DNA from: Gammaproteobacteria bacterium
GTDB taxonomy: Bacteria; Pseudomonadota; Gammaproteobacteria; Pseudomonadales; Azotimanducaceae
Direction of reading: 5' to 3'
Assembly (NCBI GenBank): GCA_026709225.1
Contig: JAPOTJ010000071.1
Span: 1-64,000 of the forward strand
DNA: 64,000 nt
A program made the translations under genes and the position numbers. Each line of letters opens with the position of its first letter. Within the stretch, counting starts at the first letter, position 1. The notes below the pieces were generated by a model. That model was given only the letters and a program-made list of their open reading frames with translations. It was not told the origin of the DNA and searched no databases. Positions 8,644 to 16,291 of this stretch are shown here, piece by piece.

Positions 8644-9527
8644 CAATGACCGCCGTTTGGCAGCGATGGATCGTAGATAGGTTTATTCATCGGCCTTGTG
8701 CGGAGCGAGCCGTCGATCAAAGACGCGATGCGCATCCTAGCGATTTCGACATATTCGCTGACATTATCGCACCCGTATCCGTTTCGACCATGCTTGACAG
8801 CGGCGATCACCGACGTGCCGACACCCATATACGGGTCGAGCACATTGTCGCCTTCGTTCGTCATCGACAGCACCAGACGCTCCACAAGCTCGACCGGAAA
8901 TTGACACGGATGAAGCGTTTTTTCGGGATGATTGCTTTTCACATTGGGAAACTCCCAGACATCGCTCGGATTTTTACCGAGCGGATTCCCGGATGGCTGA
9001 CCGACCTTAGGACCGCGAAAGTGCTTCTTGTTCGGATATTTCGCCGGCACTCTGATCGGGTCTAGATGCCACGTATAGTCACCTCTTCGGGTCCACCAGT
9101 TGATCGTTTCGTAGCGCCCGGACAAGCGCTTGCTGCAATGTAGGCCGTGCCCGAAATGCCAGACAATTCGATTTCTTAGCACAAGGCCATGCTTGGCAAA
9201 AAGAGGATAGAGCACCACATCAAGAGGCACGATGCTGCCATTGTCAACAAAGTTCCCGACCTGCCAGCAAATTGAGCCATGCGGGTCGAGCAGTCGCACG
9301 CACTCGGAGATGGTGGCTTCCTGCGCATTGAGATAGTCGTCAAGGACGGTTTTCCTCTCGTAGGACTTACCGAGGTTATAGGGTGGCGAAGTGACAATCA
9401 GCTTGAAGCTGCCGTTCTCGAGTTCAGCCATAAAATCCAAGTTGTCGCTGCATGCGACTTGATGCGTTGGTAAACTCAACTTCTGTACGTACTGATTGCA
9501 GGTACCGCAGAATATACCACGCTGCAT
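8643..9527 (-). CDS. Beta-class DNA methyltransferase of the restriction-modification system
   Basis: The 294-residue protein has motif IV TSPPY at residues 46-50 near the N-terminus and motif I, DPYMGVGTS, at about 231-239 near the C-terminus. This is the permuted order of beta-class amino-methyltransferases. TSPPY is typical of N4-cytosine enzymes and also occurs in some N6-adenine enzymes. Motif X-like HPCQFPVELVERL lies just before motif I. Methylation of the host's own sites would protect it from the adjacent BglII-type nuclease; BglII itself pairs with an N4-cytosine methylase. The gene starts at an ATG 70 bases after the unknown upstream gene. A Cys-rich N-terminus (IFCGTC) is a small oddity. 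Confidence 0.9.
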   Translation of the reverse strand: MQRGIFCGTCNQYVQKLSLPTHQVACSDNLDFMAELENGSFKLIVTSPPYNLGKSYERKTVLDDYLNAQEATISECVRLLDPHGSICWQVGNFVDNGSIVPLDVVLYPLFAKHGLVLRNRIVWHFGHGLHCSKRLSGRYETINWWTRRGDYTWHLDPIRVPAKYPNKKHFRGPKVGQPSGNPLGKNPSDVWEFPNVKSNHPEKTLHPCQFPVELVERLVLSMTNEGDNVLDPYMGVGTSVIAAVKHGRNGYGCDNVSEYVEIARMRIASLIDGSLRTRPMNKPIYDPSLPNGGH

Positions 9528-9597
9528 GAGAACGGCAATTCGGATACAGCGTCAGGGGCGATCAGAATGCCGCTAGGATTTCCAATTGAATCGCTTT

Positions 9598-10221
9598 TCA
9601 CTCAGGGAAGATGCGTAGAAATGACTTGAGCTGACTATCGAGCTCTCGCAGTGCGCGAAGGTTCTCGGACAAGGTGCCAGAAGGCTCGTTCCTCATTTCG
9701 AGTATCTCGGAGAATTTCAGATCATTCACTTTCTTGATCAGGCTTCGCGCCAAACCGTGCAATGCGGGAGAGTCATTTGCGCGAGAGCCTTCAGGGTCGC
9801 GCCTGCCATCAATCAAACGCACAGCGGCTTCGATTGAACCAGCGCCTTCTCGGCTGAGGAAAACATTCCGAGCTTCATGGTCAGGGAGCACGCGAATCAA
9901 GTCCCGCACCTTCGAATCGCTTGAGATTCTTCCTTCCCGCAGCCATCCGGCAAAGTCCTCCAAGTCGAAGCCCGCGGCATAGATCGCATCCTTCACCCTT
10001 GGCTTTTGGAGCGCCACAAAGAAGCTGAACTTGGCCGCTCTGAAAGCGGTTCGAATAGCACCGTTTCGATTGCACTCGTTCATGTCTTCAAAAGCATCAA
10101 TGTGTCGCTCGACTTCTGCGTGAGAAGAACAACCGCCGAAAAGCGGAACGATCTTGATGTACTCCAGAAAGTCCTGATTACGCAGATGGTGTAATTGGCG
10201 GGATTGCTCGTAGCTGGACAT
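9598..10221 (-). CDS. Uncharacterised first gene of the restriction-modification operon
   Basis: The 207-residue soluble protein is not recognised. The chosen ATG (MSSYEQSRQLHHLRNQDFLE) has a GGAG seven bases ahead; two earlier in-frame starts at 10239 and 10236 lack one. The protein is largely helical by composition. It has a central block FDLEDFAGWLREGRISSD followed by DLIRVLPDHEARNVFLSREG, and a C-terminal helix ELDSQLKSFLRIF. It has no membrane segment and no obvious helix-turn-helix of the short controller (C) protein type. It lies upstream of the methylase and nuclease genes in the same direction, so it may regulate, assist or extend that system. No function should be assumed. Confidence 0.75.
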   Translation of the reverse strand: MSSYEQSRQLHHLRNQDFLEYIKIVPLFGGCSSHAEVERHIDAFEDMNECNRNGAIRTAFRAAKFSFFVALQKPRVKDAIYAAGFDLEDFAGWLREGRISSDSKVRDLIRVLPDHEARNVFLSREGAGSIEAAVRLIDGRRDPEGSRANDSPALHGLARSLIKKVNDLKFSEILEMRNEPSGTLSENLRALRELDSQLKSFLRIFPE

Positions 10222-10250
10222 GTCTCGGCTCCGCATCACAATGCAATAGT

Positions 10251-10934
10251 AGTATAGCCGATACTGAAGGGCGTCTCGCCGCCGTGCCCATCGACCTCTC
10301 GATCACTGATTGCGGTCGCGCAATTCGAGAACCTTTACTTGCCGCGGGCATCACGATTGAAAACCCGCAAGGATTTGAGCAATTGCTCGCCCGCTGCAAA
10401 GGCAGTCTGTATTTTGTGCAACTGCTTGGCTCAAGTGCCTTGTCTGCGGCGTCTCAAAACGATGGTATTGCGGATTTCACACGCACTCGAACGATTGATC
10501 TCACCTTCGAGCGCCGGGTGAACGCGCGCTATCACGAGACATGGAGCGATCTGGAGAAGAAAGGCCTATCCGCCTGCGCGCGACAAATGGGCGCCTTGTG
10601 GCGGAAGAGCAAGAGTACAGGCAGGACAGTCAAGCAAGACCACATCTACGAAGTCATCGAATCGGGACTCCAACATGCGCCGCGTCGTACAGAACGGCGC
10701 GAGGCATCGCAACATATAGAAGATGCCGAAGCGACTTTTGAGCACCTCGGCCTTCTCTGGTCAATGACGGGACACATGAACGGCCCTTGGGACTTGGGAC
10801 TGCCTCCATTCTTCGAATTCGTTGAAGAACAATTCCAAGACAATCAAAACATCAGGCACTATCGTTTGCTGCCCGCATTGGAGCAGGATATGCAGCGCTT
10901 GTTTCAAGAGATCGGCTTGCCTGCGGAATCCTAG
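10251..10934 (+). pseudogene. C-terminal remnant of an AAA-type ATPase
   Basis: A GTG at 10284 gives 216 residues, but the frame is open further upstream to about 10242 and reads like the interior of a protein. It resembles the post-ATPase part of AAA proteins of the archaeal/MarR-linked ATPase type: ITDCGRAIREPLLAAGI, then a helix with ARCKGSLYFVQLLGSSAL, and a C-terminal winged-helix-like region ending EEQFQDNQNIRHYRLL. No Walker A or B motif is present, so the nucleotide-binding half is missing. The break lies next to the start of the restriction-modification operon, which suggests that its arrival deleted the 5' half. A free-standing functional domain is possible but less likely. Confidence 0.6.
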
Positions 10935-10976
10935 CAATTACCCTACACTGTGTGTCCCTTCGCTCTGGAGCCGCGC

Positions 10977-11417
10977 ATGCCTTGGTGGGCTTGGATAATC
11001 ACGGGACTCGCGCTCATGGGGCTAGAAATGCTCGCTGTGGATGCCGCCTTCTACTTGATTTTCATCGGCGCTGCAGCGCTCCTTATCGGCTTGCTTGAGC
11101 CAATCGGCATCTCGATGGGACCCGCAGCACAGTGGATCGCCTTCGCCGCGCTCACCCTTGTCCTCATGGTGCTCTTCCGCGAGCGGCTCTACAAAAAGCT
11201 TCGCGGCGGTGCGGTTGGCTTTGAGGATTCGACCATCGGCAGCCTTGTAGACATCACTGGCGATGTCGCTCCCGGTGGTTCGACGCGCGTGCGCATGCGC
11301 GGCTCCGAGTGGACTGCCATCAACATCGGCCAAGAGACTATTCCCGCAGGCCGTCAGGCGCGCATCAAAGAGGTCGATGGCCTCATCCTCAAAGTCACTT
11401 CGCAGTTACAGGAATAA
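10977..11417 (+). CDS. NfeD-family membrane protein
   Basis: The 146-residue protein starts at MPWWAWIITGLAL. It has two or three hydrophobic segments (WIITGLALMGLEMLAV, FYLIFIGAAALLIGL, WIAFAALTLVLMVLF), then a C-terminal OB-fold domain of about 70 residues (GSLVDITGDVAPGGSTRVRM to ILKVTSQ). This is the short NfeD1b type. NfeD proteins work with SPFH/stomatin partners in membrane microdomains, and here the stomatin-like gene follows after four bases, the canonical pairing. An in-frame upstream start at 10950 adds nine residues that do not look conserved, so the ATG at 10977 is preferred. Confidence 0.92.
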   Translation: MPWWAWIITGLALMGLEMLAVDAAFYLIFIGAAALLIGLLEPIGISMGPAAQWIAFAALTLVLMVLFRERLYKKLRGGAVGFEDSTIGSLVDITGDVAPGGSTRVRMRGSEWTAINIGQETIPAGRQARIKEVDGLILKVTSQLQE

Positions 11418-11421
11418 CGCT

Positions 11422-12351
11422 ATGACCACGCTCATCGTGGCGGGCCTACTCGCCATTGTCGCCATCATCGTCATCGTCAAGACGGCGGTTGTCGTGCCGC
11501 AGCAGTCGGCCTATGTGATTGAGAACCTCGGCAAGTACTCGCGCACGCTGAAAGCCGGCTTCCATATCTTGGTTCCGTTTATCGAGAAGGTCGCATACAG
11601 GCACACGCTCAAGGAACATGCCGTCGATGTCGAAGAACAGATCTGCATCACGTCGGACAACGTTCAAGTCGGCGTCGATGGTGTGCTGTACTTGCAAGTC
11701 CTTGATGCGGAAAAAGCCTCCTACGGCATCGGCGACTATCTCTTCGCCATCGCGCAGCTAGCGCAAACCACCTTGCGAAGCGAGATCGGCAAGATCGAAC
11801 TCGACAAGACCTTTGAAGAGCGCAGTCACATTAACTTGCGCGTTGTCGAAGAGCTCGATCAAGCGTCCACGCCTTGGGGCGTGAAAGTGCTGCGCTATGA
11901 GATTCGCAACATCAATCCGCCGCACGATGTCCTTTCCGCGATGGAAAAGCAAATGCGCGCCGAGCGTGAGAAGCGCGCGACAGTGCTTGAATCGGAAGGC
12001 GTGCGCGATGCCAAGATCAACGAGGCCGAGGGCGAGAAGCAGCGCGTCATCAAAGAGTCCGAAGCCGCCAAGCAGCAGCAGATCAACGAAGCCGAAGGCG
12101 AGGCCGCCGCTATTCTTGCGATCGCCGAGGCCACGGCTGAAGGCTTGCGCAAGGTCGCCGCCGCGCTCAACTCGGAAGGCGGCGACAAGGCCATGCAGCT
12201 TCGCGTCGCTGAGGACTACCTCGAACGCTTCGGCAATCTCGCCAAGGAAGGCAACAGCCTGATCGTGCCTGCGAACTTGAGCGACGTATCGTCCATGATC
12301 GCGGCTGCGACGACAGTATTCGAGAACACTTCGGGCAGCCGAGCGACGTGA
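11422..12351 (+). CDS. Stomatin-like SPFH/Band-7 protein
   Basis: The 309-residue protein starts at MTTLIVAGLLAIVAIIVIVK, a single N-terminal membrane anchor. The SPFH domain follows (VVVPQQSAYVIENLGKYSRT, then FIEKVAYRHTLKEH). After it comes a long helical, charge-alternating coiled coil (about residues 170-260; EKQRVIKESEAAKQQQINEA) and an Ala/Gly-rich tail. The motif VKVLRYEIRNINPP is typical of the paraslipin subgroup. Such proteins oligomerise at the membrane and scaffold proteases or lipid domains together with NfeD. It is encoded four bases after nfeD. Its stop codon overlaps the start of a possible 53-codon gene. Confidence 0.93.
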   Translation: MTTLIVAGLLAIVAIIVIVKTAVVVPQQSAYVIENLGKYSRTLKAGFHILVPFIEKVAYRHTLKEHAVDVEEQICITSDNVQVGVDGVLYLQVLDAEKASYGIGDYLFAIAQLAQTTLRSEIGKIELDKTFEERSHINLRVVEELDQASTPWGVKVLRYEIRNINPPHDVLSAMEKQMRAEREKRATVLESEGVRDAKINEAEGEKQRVIKESEAAKQQQINEAEGEAAAILAIAEATAEGLRKVAAALNSEGGDKAMQLRVAEDYLERFGNLAKEGNSLIVPANLSDVSSMIAAATTVFENTSGSRAT

Positions 12352-12512
12352 TGAAGCTCGGCACCGTCTTTCCGCATCGCCAAAGGAAGGTGCCGCGCGA
12401 CCCTTCTTCACTTCTGGAACGTTGCACCAGCAAGTTGAAACGAGAAGACACACTCGACGAAATCCAATTGAAGGAATTCGAATGCACCGAGGCAGCGTAT
12501 AACGAGGCATAA
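12351..12512 (+). CDS. Possible 53-residue coupled small protein
   Basis: An ATG overlaps the last base of the stomatin gene's TGA and opens a 53-codon frame ending TAA at 12510-12512. The product begins MKLGTVFPHRQRKVPRDP and has a charged second half (REDTLDEIQLKEFE). It is hydrophilic and unrecognised. The stop-start overlap is what coupled genes show, but a frame this short can occur by chance. Confidence 0.3.
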   Translation: MKLGTVFPHRQRKVPRDPSSLLERCTSKLKREDTLDEIQLKEFECTEAAYNEA

Positions 12513-12553
12513 TGTTCAAAAGAGCCAGCGGGCGCGAATTTGCAGTCGTGCAT

Positions 12554-12728
12554 GCCTGCGGCGCAGGCTCCTAGGTACGTTCTGAACAAGCCCATCCGTG
12601 GACCTGTTCAGACTCGCACAGCAGAATTGTGATTCTGCTGTGTTCGCGAATTCAATGCCTTACGGCACTGGGTTCGATGGCACATGCGTGTGCCGCTATG
12701 GAAACTCTGTTATTCAGAGTTTCCATAG
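12554..12728 (+). ncRNA. Structured leader with five consecutive perfect hairpins before amtB
   Basis: Five perfect inverted repeats follow each other in 175 bases. H1 is at 12554-12568 (6 bp, 3-base loop). H2 is at 12581-12612 (8 bp, 16-base loop). H3 is at 12617-12642 (11 bp, TGTG loop). H4 is at 12679-12694 (6 bp, TGCG loop). H5 is at 12696-12728 (14 bp, 5-base loop) and ends 34 bases before the amtB start. H4 and H5 are separated by one base. None has a following T-run, so simple terminators are unlikely. Such a series suggests a folded 5' leader or independent small RNA acting on the ammonium transporter gene. It matches no RNA family I can name; the role is inference. Confidence 0.5.
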
Positions 12729-12762
12729 GCGCTCCCACAGTAACGCAAGGAATACGAGAAAC

Positions 12763-14034
12763 ATGGAAAACGAAACCCAATTTATCCTCAACAGCTTTTC
12801 GTTCCTCATCTGGGGCGTGCTCGTCATGTGGATGTGCGCTGGCTTCACGATGCTCGAATCGGGTTCGGTTCGCACCAAGAACGCTTCGGTCATCTGCCTG
12901 AAAAACATCGGACTCTATGCAATCGCCGGCCTCGCTTTCTATATCGTCGGCTATAACATCATGTATGTGGGCGTCGAAACTGGCGGCTGGTTTGGAAGCC
13001 TTGACCTGTTCTACGGCACCACCGCAGAAGAAATCGCCTTGCTTGGCGGCGACGCATCGGCGGCTGCCGCGGTCATTGATTCGGGCTACTCAACCATGTC
13101 CGATTGGTTCTTCCAGATGGTCTTCGTGGCGACTACCGCCTCAATTGTTTCGGGAACACTCGCCGAGCGCGTGCATCTGTGGTCATTCTTCCTGTTCGTC
13201 GCGGTACTGACGGCGGTGATCTATCCAATCGTCGGCGCATGGACATGGGGCGGCGGCTGGCTGAGCGAACTCGGCTTCAGCGATTTCGCCGGCTCGACCA
13301 TCGTGCATTCGACCGGCGGCTGGGCGGCGCTCGCCGGCGCCATCATCATCGGCGCGAGGCGCGGCAAGTTCCGTGCGGACGGCACGGCAAAGGTGACGCC
13401 ACCGTCCAATGTGCCCGTTGTCACCCTGGGCGTTTTCATCCTTTGGCTCGGCTGGTTTGGATTCAACGGCGGTTCACAGCTTGCGCTTGCGGGCGCGGCT
13501 GACGCCATCGCCATCAGCAACATTCTCGCCAACACCAATCTGTCGGCGGCGGCGGGTGTGCTCACGGCCATCATTGTGTCGCGCCCGATCCTCGGACGTG
13601 TTGACCTGCTTGCAGGACTCAACGGTGCGATTGCCGGACTTGTTTCCATCACAGCAGGGCCGGACATCGTCGATCACAGTTGGGCGATCTTCATCGGTGC
13701 TGTCGGCGGCGCGCTCTGTGTGCTCGGCATCAAGGGCATGGAGAAGATCAAGGTGGACGATGTTGTCGGCGCGGTGCCTGCGCACTTGATCGCTGGCATC
13801 TGGGGCACGCTTGCCGTGTGTATCGCTGGCGGCGGCAGCTTTATCGCGCAGCTCACAGGCATCGTCGCCATCGGCGCCTTTGTCTTTGCAAGTGCCTTGG
13901 CGGTCTGGTGGGTAATCGACAAGACCTTGGGCGCGCGCGTCTCCGCAGAGATCGAGCAGCTTGGTCAAGATGCGGGCGAACTCGGTATTGAAGCGTATCC
14001 TGAGTTTGTGCTTATGCCTGAGCGGGACGATTAA
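12763..14034 (+). CDS. amtB: Ammonium transporter Amt/MEP family
   Basis: The 423-residue protein has the Amt fold of about eleven membrane segments. Conserved features seen are WMCAGFTMLESGSVRTKN at the first helix, VGAWTWGGGW near the pore, the first pore histidine in IVHSTGGWAALAGA, LGWFGFNGGS, and the second pore histidine in VPAHLIAGIWGTL. It conducts ammonium across the inner membrane. The ATG at 12763 gives the usual N-terminus (MENETQFILN); an in-frame GTG at 12598 would add 55 unrelated residues that span the hairpin leader. No glnK lies beside it, which is unusual for proteobacterial amtB. Its 3' end overlaps the convergent LOG gene by 23 bases. Confidence 0.95.
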   Translation: MENETQFILNSFSFLIWGVLVMWMCAGFTMLESGSVRTKNASVICLKNIGLYAIAGLAFYIVGYNIMYVGVETGGWFGSLDLFYGTTAEEIALLGGDASAAAAVIDSGYSTMSDWFFQMVFVATTASIVSGTLAERVHLWSFFLFVAVLTAVIYPIVGAWTWGGGWLSELGFSDFAGSTIVHSTGGWAALAGAIIIGARRGKFRADGTAKVTPPSNVPVVTLGVFILWLGWFGFNGGSQLALAGAADAIAISNILANTNLSAAAGVLTAIIVSRPILGRVDLLAGLNGAIAGLVSITAGPDIVDHSWAIFIGAVGGALCVLGIKGMEKIKVDDVVGAVPAHLIAGIWGTLAVCIAGGGSFIAQLTGIVAIGAFVFASALAVWWVIDKTLGARVSAEIEQLGQDAGELGIEAYPEFVLMPERDD

Positions 14035-14578
14035 GAGGGGTGAAACCAAGCGCGGCAAGCGCTGCTTTTGCGTCCGGCACCACATTCACGGCGTCGAACA
14101 CATGCGCCCCGGCGAAGCCTTGCCGCACGAAGCTCTCGCACAGACGATGAAAATCCTGCCAGAAGCCTTGCACGTCAATCAGCACCAAGGGCTTCGCGTG
14201 CTCATGCGCGAGCTTTGAGACGATGACATCGAAAATCTCATCAGCTGTGCCGTAGCCGCCGGGCAGCGCGATGAACGCATCGGCAAGCTCGCTCATGTAG
14301 TGCTTTCGCAAGGCGAGGTTCGGCTTCGTTTCGATTTGGATAGCGGCGTTCTTGGTGACTTCCATTTCAAAGCCGGGCGCAAGCACGCCAATCACGCGCC
14401 CGCCTGCATCGATGGCGGCATCCGACATGATGCCCATGAGTCCGCTGCCGCCGCCGCCATAGACAATCTCAACGCCAGCTTCGGCAAGCATCGCACCGAG
14501 CCGCTTCGCCTCGGCTTCGTAAGCCGGATCGACGCCGCTGCGCGTGCCCGCGAACACGCATACGCGCTTAAGCTGCAT
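14012..14578 (-). CDS. LOG-family protein (TIGR00730; nucleoside 5'-monophosphate phosphoribohydrolase-like)
   Basis: The 188-residue protein begins MQLKRVCVFAGTRSGVDPAY. It has the Rossmann-like motif YGGGGSGLMGIMSDAA and the signature PGGYGTADEIFDVI, with the preceding Arg in LALRKHYM. These are the LOG (Lonely Guy) family marks. Characterised members hydrolyse cytokinin riboside monophosphate or other nucleoside monophosphates such as AMP, releasing ribose 5-phosphate; the bacterial substrate is uncertain. An in-frame upstream start would add 24 residues within the neighbouring symporter gene. The chosen ATG overlaps the symporter's end by 11 bases, so it is the last gene of a three-gene unit. 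Confidence 0.9.
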   Translation of the reverse strand: MQLKRVCVFAGTRSGVDPAYEAEAKRLGAMLAEAGVEIVYGGGGSGLMGIMSDAAIDAGGRVIGVLAPGFEMEVTKNAAIQIETKPNLALRKHYMSELADAFIALPGGYGTADEIFDVIVSKLAHEHAKPLVLIDVQGFWQDFHRLCESFVRQGFAGAHVFDAVNVVPDAKAALAALGFTPLNRPAQA

Positions 14579-15827
14579 TGACCTCCCGCCTACCCTCAAA
14601 GACCTCCATATCGAGCTTGCCTTCGCTACGCGCAACCGCCGAAGACACAAATGCGTCGCCGCAAATATTGACTGCGGTACGCATCATGTCGAGCAGCCTG
14701 TCAACGCCCAGGATAAGCGCGATGCCCTCGACAGGCAGACCCACTTGCGCGAGCACCATGGTCAGCATGATGATGCCAGCGCTCGGCACCGCCGCGGTGC
14801 CGATCGATGCGAGCGTCGCCGTCAAAATCACTGTGAGATACGCTGACGCGCTCAGGTCGATGCCATAGAAGCCTGCAATGAACACGGTCGCCACACCCTG
14901 CATGATGGCCGTGCCGTCCATATTGATAGTCGCGCCGAGCGGAATCGAAAAGGACGCGACATCGTTGTGTACGCCGAGTTTTTCGCGCACCGTGCGCAAG
15001 GTAACCGGCATGGTGACTGCGGACGAGGAGGTCGTGAACGCCACCAGCATCGGCTCACGTATGCGCCGGAAGAATGCGAGCGGGCTGACGCGGACCAATA
15101 GATAAATCAGCAGGCCGTAGGTGACGGCCAAATGAATGCCGAGACCGAGCACAACGGTCATAAAGTACTGCAGTAGATCAAGAATCTTGTCGAAGCCAAT
15201 CTCTGCGAACACGTTCGACATCAAACAGAACACGCCGACCGGCGCGGCTTGAATGAGCAGCGTGATGAGATTCATCAGTATCTGGTTGAAATCTTCGAAG
15301 AAGGCGCGCACGCGAGCGCCCGGCTCACCGCTACGCGCGACGACGAAGCCGATCAGGAGCGCAAAGACGATGATCTGCAGCATGTTGCCCGCCGCCATGG
15401 CACTGACTGGATTGGTCGGCACCATGCCGACGATCACGTCGCGAATCTCCCGGCCTTCAGGCGGCTCAAACGCCTCGCTCGTGGATGCTTCGGCACCAGC
15501 GCCTGGGTCGATGGCAATGGCGAGCACGAGCGCCATACTGACCGCAGCGCAAGTGGTCAACAGATATAGCCCGATGGTTTTGCCGCCGAGCCGCCCAATG
15601 CTGTTGCCATCACTCAAATTCGCGGCGCCGCAGACAATGGATGCGAACACGAGCGGCACCACCATAAGCTGCAGGAGCGCGATGAAGATTTTGCCGCCGA
15701 TGAAGAAGACCTGATCGACGAGCACGCTGTAGAGCCAGTGCGACGAGTCCATGCCGGACAGTTGAAAGAACGAGCCGACGACAATGCCAACGCCCATGCC
15801 GATGAGGATTTTGTAGGTGAGGTTCAT
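14568..15827 (-). CDS. Dicarboxylate/amino acid:cation symporter (DAACS family)
   Basis: The 419-residue protein is a GltP/DctA-type transporter with eight helices and two re-entrant loops. The serine-rich hairpin TTSSSAVTMPVTLRTV and the substrate and cation motif GATINMDGTAIMQGVA are both visible, followed by GTAAVPSAGIIMLTMVLAQVG and LILGVDRLLDMMRTAVN. The family imports glutamate, aspartate or C4-dicarboxylates with Na+ or H+; the exact substrate cannot be read from the sequence. A clear AAGGAG lies upstream of the ATG. It follows the HIT gene by 12 bases and overlaps the LOG gene. Confidence 0.94.
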   Translation of the reverse strand: MNLTYKILIGMGVGIVVGSFFQLSGMDSSHWLYSVLVDQVFFIGGKIFIALLQLMVVPLVFASIVCGAANLSDGNSIGRLGGKTIGLYLLTTCAAVSMALVLAIAIDPGAGAEASTSEAFEPPEGREIRDVIVGMVPTNPVSAMAAGNMLQIIVFALLIGFVVARSGEPGARVRAFFEDFNQILMNLITLLIQAAPVGVFCLMSNVFAEIGFDKILDLLQYFMTVVLGLGIHLAVTYGLLIYLLVRVSPLAFFRRIREPMLVAFTTSSSAVTMPVTLRTVREKLGVHNDVASFSIPLGATINMDGTAIMQGVATVFIAGFYGIDLSASAYLTVILTATLASIGTAAVPSAGIIMLTMVLAQVGLPVEGIALILGVDRLLDMMRTAVNICGDAFVSSAVARSEGKLDMEVFEGRREVNAA

Positions 15828-15839
15828 GTGGAGGCTCCT

Positions 15840-16268
15840 TCAGGATTGTCGAGCGAGCTGGTCGCGGATTTTCTGCGCGTGAGACTCAAGCACCGCAATG
15901 TCCTCAAACTCGCGTGCGTGGAACTTGAGCTCAAGGCCGTGATGGCGAGGCAGTATATGAAAATGCAGATGAAACACTGTTTGTCCCGCTTCGCGGCCAC
16001 TGAGCTGCGCAATCATGATGCCTGTCGACTCGAAGGCGGCGCGCACCGCGCGCCCGACGAGTTGCACGCTCTTGATCGTCGCCGCGAGATCATCCGGCGG
16101 AATGCCGAACAAATCCTCGGACGGATATTTGGGAATGACCAGCGTATGACCCGGCACCTGCGGCATGGCGTCCATGAACGCTAGCGTCTTGGCGTCTTCA
16201 TAGACTTTCGCTGCCGGCGCCTCTGCGCGCAGAATCTTTGCGAAAATGTTGTCCGTCGAGTAGCTCAA
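15840..16268 (-). CDS. HIT-family nucleotide hydrolase
   Basis: The 142-residue protein has the histidine triad FHLHFHILPR near residues 98-107 and the N-terminal family pattern NIFAKILRAEAPAAKVYED, with DAMPQVPGHTLVIPK following. HIT proteins hydrolyse or transfer nucleoside monophosphates (HINT or Fhit-like). Here the class is closest to the general bacterial HinT/HIT group. The start is a TTG at 16268, because the next internal ATG would remove conserved residues. It is the first gene of the HIT, symporter, LOG unit and is divergent from the amidohydrolase gene with almost no space between them. Confidence 0.92.
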   Translation of the reverse strand: MSYSTDNIFAKILRAEAPAAKVYEDAKTLAFMDAMPQVPGHTLVIPKYPSEDLFGIPPDDLAATIKSVQLVGRAVRAAFESTGIMIAQLSGREAGQTVFHLHFHILPRHHGLELKFHAREFEDIAVLESHAQKIRDQLARQS

Positions 16269-16291
16269 GGGCCGTGTCTCTCGATGCGGTT

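Noticed and set aside
12679..12694. Sigma-54 promoter (TGGCAC...TGC) before amtB
   Set aside because: The distance between the GG and GC elements is 11 rather than 10 bases, and the bases are fully explained by the perfect hairpin H4.
12661..12700. tRNA-like GGTTCGATGG in the amtB leader
   Set aside because: No anticodon arm or acceptor stem can be formed around it.
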